Origin: JAZKHE01 sp040385525
GTDB lineage: Bacteria > Bacteroidota > Bacteroidia > UBA4408
Length of the DNA stretch: 64,000 nucleotides
Direction of reading: 5' to 3'
Assembly (NCBI GenBank): GCA_040385525.1
Contig: JAZKHE010000002.1
Span: forward strand, 124,001-188,000
Shown: in pieces, positions 51,093-60,276 of the stretch
How positions within the stretch are numbered: the first letter of the stretch is position 1
Layout: every line of letters begins with the position of its first letter
Made by a program: the position numbers and the translations under genes
The notes under the pieces: generated by a model
Told to the model about the DNA's origin: nothing
Databases searched by the model: none
What the model saw: the letters and a program-made list of their open reading frames with translations, nothing else

Positions 51093-53288
51093 ATGTTGGA
51101 AGTGGAGTTATCTCTTACAGAAGCCTTGCAAAAGTATTTTGGCTTTGAGAATTTTAAAGGAGAACAAGAAGCAATCATTCAGAGTGTTTTAGATGGCAAA
51201 GATACGTTTGTTATCATGCCAACGGGTGGCGGAAAGTCAATGTGTTATCAATTACCTGCTTTAATGAGCGAAGGTACGGCAATTGTTGTGTCGCCGCTAA
51301 TTGCATTAATGAAGAATCAGGTTGATGCCATTCGTAATTTTGGTACTGATGACGGGATTGCTCATTTTTTAAACTCATCGCTTAATAAAGCCGAGATTAC
51401 AAAGGTTAAAAAAGATATTTCTGAAGGAAAAACAAAATTATTATACGTTGCTCCCGAATCTTTAAATAAAGAAGAAAACATTGCTTTTTTCAAAGAAATA
51501 AATATTTCGTTTTTTGCAATTGACGAGGCACACTGTATTTCGGAGTGGGGACACGATTTCCGCCCAGAATACCGACGTTTGCGCCCAATGATTGAGGAAA
51601 TTGGTAAAGTGCCTATTATTGCTTTAACAGCTACCGCTACACCAAAAGTACAACAAGATATTCAGAAAAATTTAGGCATGTTAAATGCCAATCAATTTCG
51701 TTCTTCATTTAACAGAAATAATTTGTATTACGAAGTGCGTCCTAAAACGGATGTAATTAGAGAAGTAATTAAATACGTTAAAACTCAGCAAGGTAAATCT
51801 GGAATTATTTATTGCCTAAGCCGTAAAAAGGTTGAGGAAATGGCTGAGGTTTTGCAAGTTAATGGTGTAAAAGCATTAGCTTATCACGCAGGATTAGATG
51901 CAGCTGTTAGGGCAGAAAATCAAGATAAATTTTTGATGGAAGAATGCGATGTAATTGTTGCTACAATTGCATTTGGAATGGGTATTGATAAACCAGATGT
52001 TCGTTTTGTAATTCACCACGATATTCCAAAATCATTAGAAGGATATTATCAAGAAACTGGTCGCGCAGGTAGAGATGGAGGAGAAGGAAATTGTGTGTTG
52101 TTTTATAATCACGAAGATATTGTTAAACTAGAAAAATTCTTAAAAAGCAAACCAGTTGCCGAGCAAGAAATTGGAAAACAACTTTTGCAGGAAACTGTAA
52201 ATTTTGCTGAGGCTTCTAGTTGTCGCCGTAAAGTATTATTACATTATTTTGGTGAAGAATACGATGAAACAGGTTGTAATGGAAAGTGCGATAACTGCTT
52301 GCATCCAAAACAAAAATTTGATGCAGAAGATAATATCGTTTCTGTTTTAGAAACGGTAGAAGCTATTCAAGAAAAATTTAAAGACAGACATGTAATCAAT
52401 ATTCTTACAGGCACTTCTACTGCGCAAACAAAATTATACAAGCACGAAAATTTAGAAATGTTTGGAAAAGGAACTGATCATAACGATAAGTTTTGGAACA
52501 GCATTATTCGTCAAACAGTTGTAGCGAGTTATTTATCAAAAGACATAGAAAACTACGGATTACTAAAATTAACCGAAAAAGGAAAACAATTTTTAGAAAA
52601 ACCACACTCTGTAATGTTTACAAAAGATATTGATTTTGAATCAACATCTGATGATGACGATATAGTTGGTGGTTCTGGTCAAAAATCTGCAGCATTAGAC
52701 GAAGCTTTGTTTTCGATGCTAAAAGATTTGAGAAAGAAAATTGCTAAACAAAAAAATGTACCGCCATTTGTTGTTTTTCAAGATCCTTCGTTAGAAGAAA
52801 TGTGTACGCAGTATCCAATAACGTTAGATGAATTAAAAAACATATCGGGTGTTGGAGGCGGAAAAGCTACACGTTTTGGACAAGAGTTCGTCGCCTTAAT
52901 TAAAAATTATGTAGAAGAAAATGACATAGAGCGTCCAATGGATTTTGTTGTAAAATCTATCGCTAATAAATCAGCGGCAAAAGTTTACATTATTCAAAAC
53001 ATTGATAGAAAGCTACCTTTAGAAGATATTGCTTCGGCAAAAGGTTTAACAATGAACGAAACAATTACAGAAATTGAAAGCATTGTTGCTTCTGGAACCA
53101 AAGTAAACATTAACTATTACATTGATGAGGTAATTGATGATGATAAACAAGAAGAGATTTACGATTATTTTAAAACTGCCGAAACCGATAGTATTGATGA
53201 GGCTTTAAAAGAATTAGGAGAAGAAGATTATACCGAAGAAGAAATTCGTTTACTGCGAATTAAATTTATAAGCGATTTGGGTAATTAA
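51093..53288 (+). CDS. recQ: ATP-dependent DNA helicase RecQ
   Basis: A 731-residue helicase. Motif 0/I is FKGEQEAIIQSVL and MPTGGGKSMCYQLP (Walker A, about residue 46); motif II is AIDEAHCISEWGHDF (DEAH); motif VI is YYQETGRAGRDG. The zinc site uses SSCRRKVLLHYFGE and CNGKCDNC. RQC winged helix follows (to about 520), then an HRDC domain (KDLRKKIAKQKNVPPFVVFQ, about 545-610) and an extra C-terminal helical region of about 100 residues with an HTH-like segment (PLEDIASAKGLTMNETITEI), common in Bacteroidota RecQ. It is complete and has a strong terminator. Confidence 0.95.
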   Translation: MLEVELSLTEALQKYFGFENFKGEQEAIIQSVLDGKDTFVIMPTGGGKSMCYQLPALMSEGTAIVVSPLIALMKNQVDAIRNFGTDDGIAHFLNSSLNKAEITKVKKDISEGKTKLLYVAPESLNKEENIAFFKEINISFFAIDEAHCISEWGHDFRPEYRRLRPMIEEIGKVPIIALTATATPKVQQDIQKNLGMLNANQFRSSFNRNNLYYEVRPKTDVIREVIKYVKTQQGKSGIIYCLSRKKVEEMAEVLQVNGVKALAYHAGLDAAVRAENQDKFLMEECDVIVATIAFGMGIDKPDVRFVIHHDIPKSLEGYYQETGRAGRDGGEGNCVLFYNHEDIVKLEKFLKSKPVAEQEIGKQLLQETVNFAEASSCRRKVLLHYFGEEYDETGCNGKCDNCLHPKQKFDAEDNIVSVLETVEAIQEKFKDRHVINILTGTSTAQTKLYKHENLEMFGKGTDHNDKFWNSIIRQTVVASYLSKDIENYGLLKLTEKGKQFLEKPHSVMFTKDIDFESTSDDDDIVGGSGQKSAALDEALFSMLKDLRKKIAKQKNVPPFVVFQDPSLEEMCTQYPITLDELKNISGVGGGKATRFGQEFVALIKNYVEENDIERPMDFVVKSIANKSAAKVYIIQNIDRKLPLEDIASAKGLTMNETITEIESIVASGTKVNINYYIDEVIDDDKQEEIYDYFKTAETDSIDEALKELGEEDYTEEEIRLLRIKFISDLGN

Positions 53289-53308
53289 TTTTAAATGATA
53301 AAAATATA

Positions 53309-53337
53309 AAGGCTTCCAGAATTTGGAAGCCTTTTTT
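53309..53337 (+). terminator. Terminator after recQ
   Basis: The stem AAGGCTTCC (53309-53317) pairs with GGAAGCCTT (53325-53333), followed by T, 20 bases after the recQ stop. It lies between converging genes. Confidence 0.85.
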
Positions 53338-53357
53338 ATTAGAAAGAATTGCAAGAT

Positions 53358-53744
53358 TTATTTCACAAACATATACATCCACAACGTGCGCGACCAACGC
53401 ATGATTGGCGGTTGTATAAGTAATAATAGTATTGCGTTTACACCAAGCCACCACATTATTTTTTCGTTAGTTGAAATACCAACTGTAAAAAACCAAACTA
53501 AAAAAGTAAACACACAAAACGCAACTGTTAATCCATAGCTTACATACAATGCACCATAATAAAAACCAGTTTCTATTTCACTAGGATTACCACAAACAGG
53601 GCACTTTTCGTTCATAGTTAAACAGGTTTTTAGTTTGTAAGGATTTTTTACTGCAAAAATATTTCCTTCTCTGCATTTAGCGCATTTGTTGTTTAATATG
53701 CTTAAAACTAAATTGGGTTTGTTGTGATTATGAGTAGTGTCCAT
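53358..53744 (-). CDS. DUF983 membrane protein with zinc-ribbon-like cysteines
   Basis: A 128-residue protein of the DUF983 family. Two CxxC pairs at the N-terminal half (NNKCAKCREG and EKCPVCGNP) flank a short linker and could bind zinc; two membrane helices follow (SYGLTVAFCVFTFLVWFF and IMWWLGVNAILLLLIQPPI). The ETGFYYGALYVSY stretch is characteristic. The family function is unknown. It has its own promoter with the commonest spacing. Confidence 0.85.
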   Translation of the reverse strand: MDTTHNHNKPNLVLSILNNKCAKCREGNIFAVKNPYKLKTCLTMNEKCPVCGNPSEIETGFYYGALYVSYGLTVAFCVFTFLVWFFTVGISTNEKIMWWLGVNAILLLLIQPPIMRWSRTLWMYMFVK

Positions 53745-53763
53745 AATTTTGAGAATTGTTCCG

Positions 53764-53771
53764 CAAAGGTA
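53764..53771 (-). promoter_or_regulatory. -7 box (TACCTTTG) for the DUF983 gene
   Basis: The minus strand reads TACCTTTGCGG, a TAnnTTTG match 19 bases from the ATG at 53744. It lies in the gap after the TonB-receptor gene on the same strand. Confidence 0.5.
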
Positions 53772-53775
53772 CTAA

Positions 53776-56127
53776 TTAAAAATCAATTCGGTAGCTAATT
53801 ACAGGCACAATACTCGATTGGTAAACATACGTTATTTGTTGTTTATCAAAATCATAATCTTGTTTCCAAACATTTTTATGGGCTGTTACATTCTGAACAT
53901 CTAAAGCCAAAATACTCGCAAATTTATTTCTGTTTATTTTGTATGCTATTCGTAAATCAGCACGCCAATAATCTGGCATTTGTAACGAATATGGGTTTGT
54001 TTGTAAATAAATGGTTTCGCCCATTTCAGCCGATTTATTTGCATCGATTGGGCTAAACCAATATCCTCCCATATACACTAAACGTGAGCCTAATTCTAAA
54101 ATACCTTTTTTAAGTTCAAATTCTTTACCAACTAACAAACTATAGGTTTGTTTCATGTTAAATTTGGTGTTATAAGTCGCCGCAGTGTGTGTTTGGTATT
54201 TACTATCAAACCAGCTGCACGATAATAAAAAGAAAACGCCTTTACTGAAAAACTTCTCGACTGTTAAATCAATTCCTTTGTTAGTTCCTTTACCTTCGCT
54301 TACTAAAGTGTCTCGGGCAAAACCATCGCGTTCATTAAGTAGCATGTAAGTGCTGTTTTTATCGTATCCAATTGGCAAATTAAACAATTGCTGATAATAA
54401 GGTTCTACTTTAATTCTAAAATTATCCGTTAAACGTAAGTCGTAAGATAAAATGTAATGATGTGCTTTTGTTAAATCTAAATTTTTGTTTGGATAATATA
54501 CACTACCGTTTGATTGAGTAATTTCAGTAAAATAATTTCCTAAAGGTTGCACTTGGCTGTGTAAACCATAAGCAAAACTAATAGATTGATTATCCCAAAA
54601 ATCCCATTTTAAACCTGCGCGTGGCTCTACCGAATATGTATTGTTTAATGTTAAATACATGGCGTGTAAACCAATATTTGCTGTTAAACTGGAGCCAATT
54701 CGTGTTTTAAGTTGTGCATATGGCTGAATTAAATTTGTGCTACCTTTTCCGTTTATGCGTGGCTCAACAATTCGTGTTGTTCTGTTAAACAGATTTAACT
54801 TCATGTTGTAAAATAAATTACTCACTAAAACACCTGTTTTTAAAGTGTTTTTAGCATTAAATTTATGATTGATATATGTGTGCAATGTATAACGACCAGA
54901 CAAATATTTTTCGCGAGAATAAACAGATTCTTGCAAATTAGTTTGCGCTGTATCTTCATTGTATTCAACCTGACTAGCGCCAGCCATTGCAATTGATTTG
55001 ATATAGGTTTTTGGACCTAAAGTATACAACCAAGTTACACCCGTTGCGCCCATGTGTGTATTAAATCTGTAATGCAAAAAATCGTTTCTAAATTTCCATA
55101 ACGAAGTATCTTTTTCAATTACACGTTCTTCTTTACTAATTCCTACTAGCCCAAAAACAGTAAATATTCCAGCTTTAGCTGTAGGAATTGAAAAATTAAA
55201 ATTAATATCTTGATAGGTGTTACTTACATTTTTACCAACTAAATAAACGCCCATTTTATTTAAAATCCCTAATGTTGAATAACGATAATTGAACAAATAA
55301 GAACTGTTTTTTTTATTTGAAAACGGACCTTCTGTTGCAAACTCTAAACCTAACATTCCGGCCTTTGCTGTAAATTCTTTTTTCTCGTTATTTCCTTTTC
55401 TAAATTTTAAATCGAACACAGCAGACAATGCGTTACCATATTCAGCGGCAAATGCTCCTGTAGAAAAATCAGAATTATCTAACAAACTTGCATTAATAAT
55501 ACTTATACCGCCTCCTGTTGAGCCTCGTCGTGCAAAGTGATTTGGATTAGGAATGTCAATTCCTTCTAAACGCCACAAAACACCAACAGGCGAATTACCA
55601 CGTACAACAATATCGTTGTTATTATCTTTTGCTGGAGCAACACCAGCAAATCCTGCTGCCATTCGCCCAACATCGTTTACGCTCGATGCATAACGCTGCG
55701 TTTCTTCCACGTTAAATGTTCGCGCACTAACTGTGCTCATTTCGTTTAATGGCTTATCTTTTGCACGTTTTGCAACAATTACTACTTCATCTTTTTGCAC
55801 AACAGCCTGAACTAAATCAATCGTTAAAACGAGTTCTTTTGCAGAATTAATAAACACTTCGGGCAATATAAAATCTTCGTAACCCAAATAAGAAAACTTA
55901 ATGTTTTGGCGACCAACAGGAACTTTTTCTAATCTAAAATTTCCATCAATATCGGATGCTGCACTTATTAAAGGATTTGAATTTACTATGATTACGCTTA
56001 CTCCTATTAGTGGTGTTTTAGTGTCTTTGTCTAAAATTTTACCACGCACTAATTGAGTGTTTGTGTTTTGCGAAAACGCAAAATTAAAAAGTGAAATTAG
56101 AAATATAAGCAATAGATTTTTTTTCAT
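53776..56127 (-). CDS. TonB-dependent receptor
   Basis: A 783-residue outer-membrane receptor. Signal peptide MKKNLLLIFLISLFNFAFS; carboxypeptidase-regulatory-like domain at about 25-110 (LVRGKILDKDTKTPLIGVSV); plug at 115-235 (NDIVVRGNSPVGVLWRLEGI; FSTGAFAAEYGNALSAVFDL); 22-strand-type barrel to the end, closing with the outer-membrane C-terminal pattern VPVISYRIDF. The substrate is unknown; no SusD-like partner lies nearby. I start at ATG 56127; the upstream TTG would add six residues before the signal peptide. Confidence 0.85.
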   Translation of the reverse strand: MKKNLLLIFLISLFNFAFSQNTNTQLVRGKILDKDTKTPLIGVSVIIVNSNPLISAASDIDGNFRLEKVPVGRQNIKFSYLGYEDFILPEVFINSAKELVLTIDLVQAVVQKDEVVIVAKRAKDKPLNEMSTVSARTFNVEETQRYASSVNDVGRMAAGFAGVAPAKDNNNDIVVRGNSPVGVLWRLEGIDIPNPNHFARRGSTGGGISIINASLLDNSDFSTGAFAAEYGNALSAVFDLKFRKGNNEKKEFTAKAGMLGLEFATEGPFSNKKNSSYLFNYRYSTLGILNKMGVYLVGKNVSNTYQDINFNFSIPTAKAGIFTVFGLVGISKEERVIEKDTSLWKFRNDFLHYRFNTHMGATGVTWLYTLGPKTYIKSIAMAGASQVEYNEDTAQTNLQESVYSREKYLSGRYTLHTYINHKFNAKNTLKTGVLVSNLFYNMKLNLFNRTTRIVEPRINGKGSTNLIQPYAQLKTRIGSSLTANIGLHAMYLTLNNTYSVEPRAGLKWDFWDNQSISFAYGLHSQVQPLGNYFTEITQSNGSVYYPNKNLDLTKAHHYILSYDLRLTDNFRIKVEPYYQQLFNLPIGYDKNSTYMLLNERDGFARDTLVSEGKGTNKGIDLTVEKFFSKGVFFLLSCSWFDSKYQTHTAATYNTKFNMKQTYSLLVGKEFELKKGILELGSRLVYMGGYWFSPIDANKSAEMGETIYLQTNPYSLQMPDYWRADLRIAYKINRNKFASILALDVQNVTAHKNVWKQDYDFDKQQITYVYQSSIVPVISYRIDF

Positions 56128-56183
56128 AACATTAGCTTTAATCAAATATACTAAAATCTGTTTTATTAGCTGAAATGTTTTTA

Positions 56184-56191
56184 TATATTTG
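56184..56191 (+). promoter_or_regulatory. -7 box (TATATTTG) for the second GT-C/TPR gene
   Basis: A TAnnTTTG match 7 bases ahead of the ATG at 56199. A very short leader is implied. Confidence 0.35.
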
Positions 56192-56198
56192 AACTGAA

Positions 56199-58046
56199 AT
56201 GAAAAAACAAATAAAAAAAGCAGAGTTAAAAGTGCCAGCTAAAAAGCAATTTTTATCAGTTGCAGAATGGTTATTGTTTGCGCTGGCTTTTTTAATTTAT
56301 GCCAATACAATATTTCACGACTATGCCTTAGATGACTCGATGGTAATAACCAACAATGCATTTACAAAACAAGGTTTTTCTGGAATTTATAAGCTGTTAA
56401 GTAACGATACGTTTTTAGGTTTTAGTCAGGAGATGCTTGGCGATACAGATACAAAAAACCTAGTTCAGGGCGGACGTTACAGACCATTATCGCTTATAAC
56501 CTTTGCTTTTGAATGGCAATTGTTTGGTAAAACGCCATTCGTTAGTCATTTTATAAACGTTTTGCTTTTTGCTCTTACTTGTGTTTTGTTGTATAGGTTG
56601 TTAAAACTATTGCTACAATCAATTGATAAAAATCAAAACGAGTTTTTAAGCATTTCTTTTTTAGCAAGTTTACTTTTTGCTTTGCACCCTTTGCATACCG
56701 AAGTAATAGCAAACGTTAAAGGTAGAGACGAGTTACTTGCTTTTTTATTTAGTCTTTTAGCTTGGTATTACGCCATTAAAAATATTGAAAAATTAAGCGT
56801 TAAAAATTATTTCGTTATTGGTTTGTTGCTTTTTTTAGGGCTGTTATCAAAAGAATCTGCAATTACATTTGTCGCAATTATTCCTTTATCATTAGTTATA
56901 TTTAAGCCAGAATACAAAAAGCAAAATCTATTACTTTTCGCTTCTATTTTTGTTGTTTCAATAATATTTGTTCTAATCAGACAGGCTATAGTCTTGCCCC
57001 CCGCAGATAGTTCTATTGGAGGGTTAATGAACAATCCATTTCAAAACGCAAGTATTGGCGAAAGAATCGCAACAGCTTTTTATACCTTTACCAAATATTA
57101 TCAGTTACTTATTTTTCCTCATCCTTTAACTTACGACTACTATCCTAATCATATTTTAATTCAAAGTTTTTCATCGCCATTAACTCTTGTTGGAATAGTT
57201 TCAACAGTTTTGTTTTTGGGTTTAGCTGTTTATTATTTCAAAAAAAACAAGTTGATTAGTTTTTCAATTTTATTTTTCTTTGGCACTTTCTTTTTAGTGT
57301 CTAATATCCCTGTAAATATAGGTGCATTTATGGCAGAGCGTTTTATTTATATGCCATCTTTAGCAATTTGTTTATTTATTGCGTTTTTAGCAAACAAGTT
57401 TATTAAACAATCTACTATCAAGTATGCATTTATTGCTTTGTGCCTTTTATTTGCAGGCAAAACATTTTCAAGAAATTTAGATTGGAAAAATAATAAAACA
57501 TTGTTTGAAGCCGATGTAAAAACATCATTTAACAGCGCGCACGTAAATAAAAATTTAGGAGAAACTTATTTAACCGAAGCTTCAAAAGAAAATGATGCGA
57601 TGCTGAAAAAGTTGCTTTATGATAAATCAGCAAATCATTTAATTAAAGGCTGCGGAATTTATCCCGATTATTACGATGCTTGGGTTAGTTTGGGAAACAA
57701 TTATTATTACAGCGCCAAGTTTGATAAGGCAATTTTGTGTTATTATATTTCAATTAAATTAAATCCAGAAAAAAGCATTCGTTTATACAGAGCCATTGCT
57801 GATGTGTATGGTTTAAATTTGGGCAATTATAAAATGAGCATTTTGTATATGAAAAAAGCATTGAAATTCGAAAAAGCTCCAGCTCAATTGCTTACAAACA
57901 TTAGCATTGCCTATTATCGTTTAAAAGATTATGAGCAAGCTATTGCATATACAAAAAAAGTTTTGCAAATTGAGCCTTCAAATAACGAAGCAAAAACAAA
58001 TTTATACGTGTTTGAAACAGAATATAAAAACACTCAAAATAAATAA
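56199..58046 (+). CDS. GT-C-type membrane protein with TPR tail, paralog of the 45 kb gene
   Basis: A 615-residue membrane protein. A short basic N-terminus, about 10-11 helices to residue 425, the acidic loop HDYALDDSMVITNNAF (about residue 44) with the DD pair of GT-C enzymes, and RYRPLSLITFAFEWQLFG as in TMTC proteins; TPRs from about 440 (YDAWVSLGNNYYYSAKFDKA; LLTNISIAYYRLKDYEQAIA). The same domain order as 45147-47207 shows they are paralogs. It is followed after 2 bases by an HMA protein gene, an odd partner. Its role is presumed to be sugar transfer from a polyprenyl-phosphate donor. Confidence 0.72.
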   Translation: MKKQIKKAELKVPAKKQFLSVAEWLLFALAFLIYANTIFHDYALDDSMVITNNAFTKQGFSGIYKLLSNDTFLGFSQEMLGDTDTKNLVQGGRYRPLSLITFAFEWQLFGKTPFVSHFINVLLFALTCVLLYRLLKLLLQSIDKNQNEFLSISFLASLLFALHPLHTEVIANVKGRDELLAFLFSLLAWYYAIKNIEKLSVKNYFVIGLLLFLGLLSKESAITFVAIIPLSLVIFKPEYKKQNLLLFASIFVVSIIFVLIRQAIVLPPADSSIGGLMNNPFQNASIGERIATAFYTFTKYYQLLIFPHPLTYDYYPNHILIQSFSSPLTLVGIVSTVLFLGLAVYYFKKNKLISFSILFFFGTFFLVSNIPVNIGAFMAERFIYMPSLAICLFIAFLANKFIKQSTIKYAFIALCLLFAGKTFSRNLDWKNNKTLFEADVKTSFNSAHVNKNLGETYLTEASKENDAMLKKLLYDKSANHLIKGCGIYPDYYDAWVSLGNNYYYSAKFDKAILCYYISIKLNPEKSIRLYRAIADVYGLNLGNYKMSILYMKKALKFEKAPAQLLTNISIAYYRLKDYEQAIAYTKKVLQIEPSNNEAKTNLYVFETEYKNTQNK

Positions 58047-58048
58047 TT

Positions 58049-58264
58049 ATGAGCAAGCAAAGAGTTACAATAAAAGTTGACGGAATGACTTGCGGTCATT
58101 GTACGGCTACCGTAGAAAGATTAATTAAAGAGTCTGACGGAATTTACGAAGTAACTGTAAGTTTAAACGAAGGCAATGCAGATGTGCTCTTAGATCCGTT
58201 TAAAACGGATAAAGAAAAACTAAAGACTTCAATCAACGAAAACTCAACTTACAAGGCCTCTTAA
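58049..58264 (+). CDS. HMA-domain metal-binding protein, CopZ-like
   Basis: A 71-residue cytosolic protein that is a single HMA domain. The metal site is GMTCGHC (C15 and C18), followed by the usual helix ATVERLIKESDG and strands of the CopZ/Atx1 fold. Members carry copper(I) to P-type ATPases. No such ATPase is in the window. It starts 2 bases after the GT-C/TPR gene and its stop codon sits in the loop of a hairpin terminator. Confidence 0.87.
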   Translation: MSKQRVTIKVDGMTCGHCTATVERLIKESDGIYEVTVSLNEGNADVLLDPFKTDKEKLKTSINENSTYKAS

Positions 58265-58277
58265 GAGGCTTTTTTTA
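58256..58277 (+). terminator. Terminator overlapping the stop codon of the HMA gene
   Basis: The palindrome GCCTC-TTAA-GAGGC (58256-58269), followed by eight T with one break. The stop codon TAA is the loop. The next gene starts at 58280. Confidence 0.8.
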
Positions 58278-58279
58278 TA

Positions 58280-59692
58280 ATGAAAAATTACGAAATATAT
58301 TGTGGAGGAAAGTTCGTTACCTCTAATCAGAAATTAGAAACAAAAAATCCTTTTTGCAACGAAGTGTTTGCAACAACTTATTTAGCAAGCACAGAACAAT
58401 TAAACAATGCTATTGAAGCCGCTACTTCTGTACAAAAACAATTAGCTCAATTAAGTAGTTACGAGCGTGCAGATATTTTAATGCAAATTGCGAATGATTT
58501 ATTTTTGCAACGCGATTATTTTGCATCTATACTTTCGCAAGAAAGTGCAAAACCAATAAAATATGCTTTAGCAGAAATAGATAGATCGATACAAACGTTT
58601 AAAATAGCCGCAGAAGAATGTAAACGTTTACCTAAAGAGTACATTAGTTTGGATTGGACTTCTGCAGGAAAAAATAAAGAAGGCTTAATAAAATATTTTC
58701 CTATTGGAATTGTTGCGGGTATTGCACCATTTAACTTTCCGTTGAATTTAGCCGTGCATAAAATTGCACCAGCTATTGCTTCGGGTTGTCCAATAATTTT
58801 AAAACCATCTTCAGCAACTACTTTGTCGTGTTTGGAGTTAGCAAAAATAATTGATAAAACGAATTTACCTAAAGGCGCTGTTTCTATTTTGCCGATGAAC
58901 AGAGAAACAGGAAATAATTTGGTAACAGACGAGCGAATTAAACTGCTTTCGTTTACTGGTTCGCCAGATGTGGGTTGGAAAATGAAAGCAAATGCAGGTA
59001 AGAAAAAAGTAGTGTTAGAATTAGGCGGAAATGCTGGTGCGATTGTAAGCTCAAGCGCTGATTTAAAATTAGCAATATCAAAATGTGTGTATGGTGCTTT
59101 TGTTTATTCAGGCCAAGTTTGTATTCATACACAACGAATTTATGTTAATAAATCAAAGTTTGATGATTTTGTTGCGGGCTTTGTTGTGGAAACTAAAAAG
59201 TTAAAATTTGGAAATCCTGATGATGTAAGTACAGATGTTTCTAACATGATTGACATGGAAAATGCTGTGCGAGTGGAGCAATGGATTAATGAAGCAATAC
59301 AAGCAGGAGCTAAATTATTAAGTGGTGGAAAACGAAATGATAATTATATAGAACCAACTGTTTTAACAAATACTTCAACAACAATGAAAGTAAATTGCGA
59401 AGAAGTTTTTGGGCCTGTTGTAGTTATTGAAAGCTATACAGATTTTGAAAAAGTAATTGAAGAAATAAACAACACAACATTTGGCTTGCAAGCAGGAATT
59501 TTTACCGATTCGCAAAGCGAAATTAATTATGCTTTTAATAATTTAGAAGTGGGTGGTGTAATTGTAAACGATGTTCCAACTTTTAGAGTAGACCACATGC
59601 CTTATGGCGGAATTAAAGATTCCGGATTAGGAAGAGAAGGAGTTCGCTACGCTATACAAGATATGATGGAAGCAAAAATTTTGGTTCAATAA
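58280..59692 (+). CDS. NAD(P)-dependent aldehyde dehydrogenase
   Basis: A 470-residue ALDH-superfamily enzyme. It shows GIVAGIAPFNFPLNLAVHKI (about residue 144), the catalytic Glu in VVLELGGNAGAIV (about 249) and the catalytic Cys in YSGQVCIHTQRI (about 283), and ends with FRVDHMPYGGIKDSGLGREG. The sequence is closest in feel to the succinate-semialdehyde/lactaldehyde or non-phosphorylating glyceraldehyde-3-phosphate groups; the exact aldehyde is not clear. It starts 15 bases after the HMA gene's stop, right behind a terminator, so its transcription may be independent. Confidence 0.82.
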   Translation: MKNYEIYCGGKFVTSNQKLETKNPFCNEVFATTYLASTEQLNNAIEAATSVQKQLAQLSSYERADILMQIANDLFLQRDYFASILSQESAKPIKYALAEIDRSIQTFKIAAEECKRLPKEYISLDWTSAGKNKEGLIKYFPIGIVAGIAPFNFPLNLAVHKIAPAIASGCPIILKPSSATTLSCLELAKIIDKTNLPKGAVSILPMNRETGNNLVTDERIKLLSFTGSPDVGWKMKANAGKKKVVLELGGNAGAIVSSSADLKLAISKCVYGAFVYSGQVCIHTQRIYVNKSKFDDFVAGFVVETKKLKFGNPDDVSTDVSNMIDMENAVRVEQWINEAIQAGAKLLSGGKRNDNYIEPTVLTNTSTTMKVNCEEVFGPVVVIESYTDFEKVIEEINNTTFGLQAGIFTDSQSEINYAFNNLEVGGVIVNDVPTFRVDHMPYGGIKDSGLGREGVRYAIQDMMEAKILVQ

Positions 59693-59694
59693 TT

Positions 59695-60276
59695 TTAAAA
59701 CAAATTAAAACCCAAGCCAAATTCAAAACGTATTTCGTTTAAGCTCATTGGTGTTCTAGCATCAGATAAATGTTTACCACTCACATACCGCGCATTGATG
59801 AAAAAATGCGCGTATTTTTTTGCATAATAATTAAATCCTAAAACACTCGAAAATAAAGGATTAGCAGTTGTCGAGCTCGTTTGAAAATTGTTTTTAGATT
59901 GAGAAATAGCCACACCTGGCTGCAAACCTAAATAAGGATCGAAATGCGAATTGGTTTTAAAATGATAAAGCGCACCAAAAAATAATCCGTGATTTTGATT
60001 TGGAATATATTCGTTAGTTAAAACAGATTCTGATAAATTATTTACAAAATAATAACCATCGCCTCTAACCGAAATTTTGTTGTTTGTGTAATACTCAATA
60101 TTTCCTGTAAGGTAAACACTAGAGACTTTGTTTTTTGGAAAATAACCCGTAGAAAATGTTAGCGTAGTTCGACTTAAGTTTTTGTGAATGAACTGCTGAT
60201 TTTCTTCTTGCGAGAATAAATTACCACATACAGAAACAAAAATAAATAGTGCAAATATTATTTTTTTCGATTCCAT
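59695..60276 (-). CDS. Outer-membrane beta-barrel-like exported protein
   Basis: A 193-residue protein with signal peptide MESKKIIFALFIFVSVCGNLFS. The mature part alternates polar and hydrophobic residues with many aromatics (VYLTGNIEYYTNNKISVRGD; FGALYHFKTNSHFDPYLGLQ) and ends with an outer-membrane-type FEFGLGFNLF. This fits an eight-strand OmpW/OmpA-like barrel. No precise family. Its start overlaps the upstream barrel gene by 19 bases, so the two are made together. Confidence 0.68.
   Translation of the reverse strand: MESKKIIFALFIFVSVCGNLFSQEENQQFIHKNLSRTTLTFSTGYFPKNKVSSVYLTGNIEYYTNNKISVRGDGYYFVNNLSESVLTNEYIPNQNHGLFFGALYHFKTNSHFDPYLGLQPGVAISQSKNNFQTSSTTANPLFSSVLGFNYYAKKYAHFFINARYVSGKHLSDARTPMSLNEIRFEFGLGFNLF

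Noticed and set aside
37447..53288. dprA, recQ and PrsW as parts of a defence or DNA-uptake island
   Set aside because: They lie in separate transcription units among housekeeping genes, all with ordinary family features; no nuclease, methylase or defence partner is adjacent.
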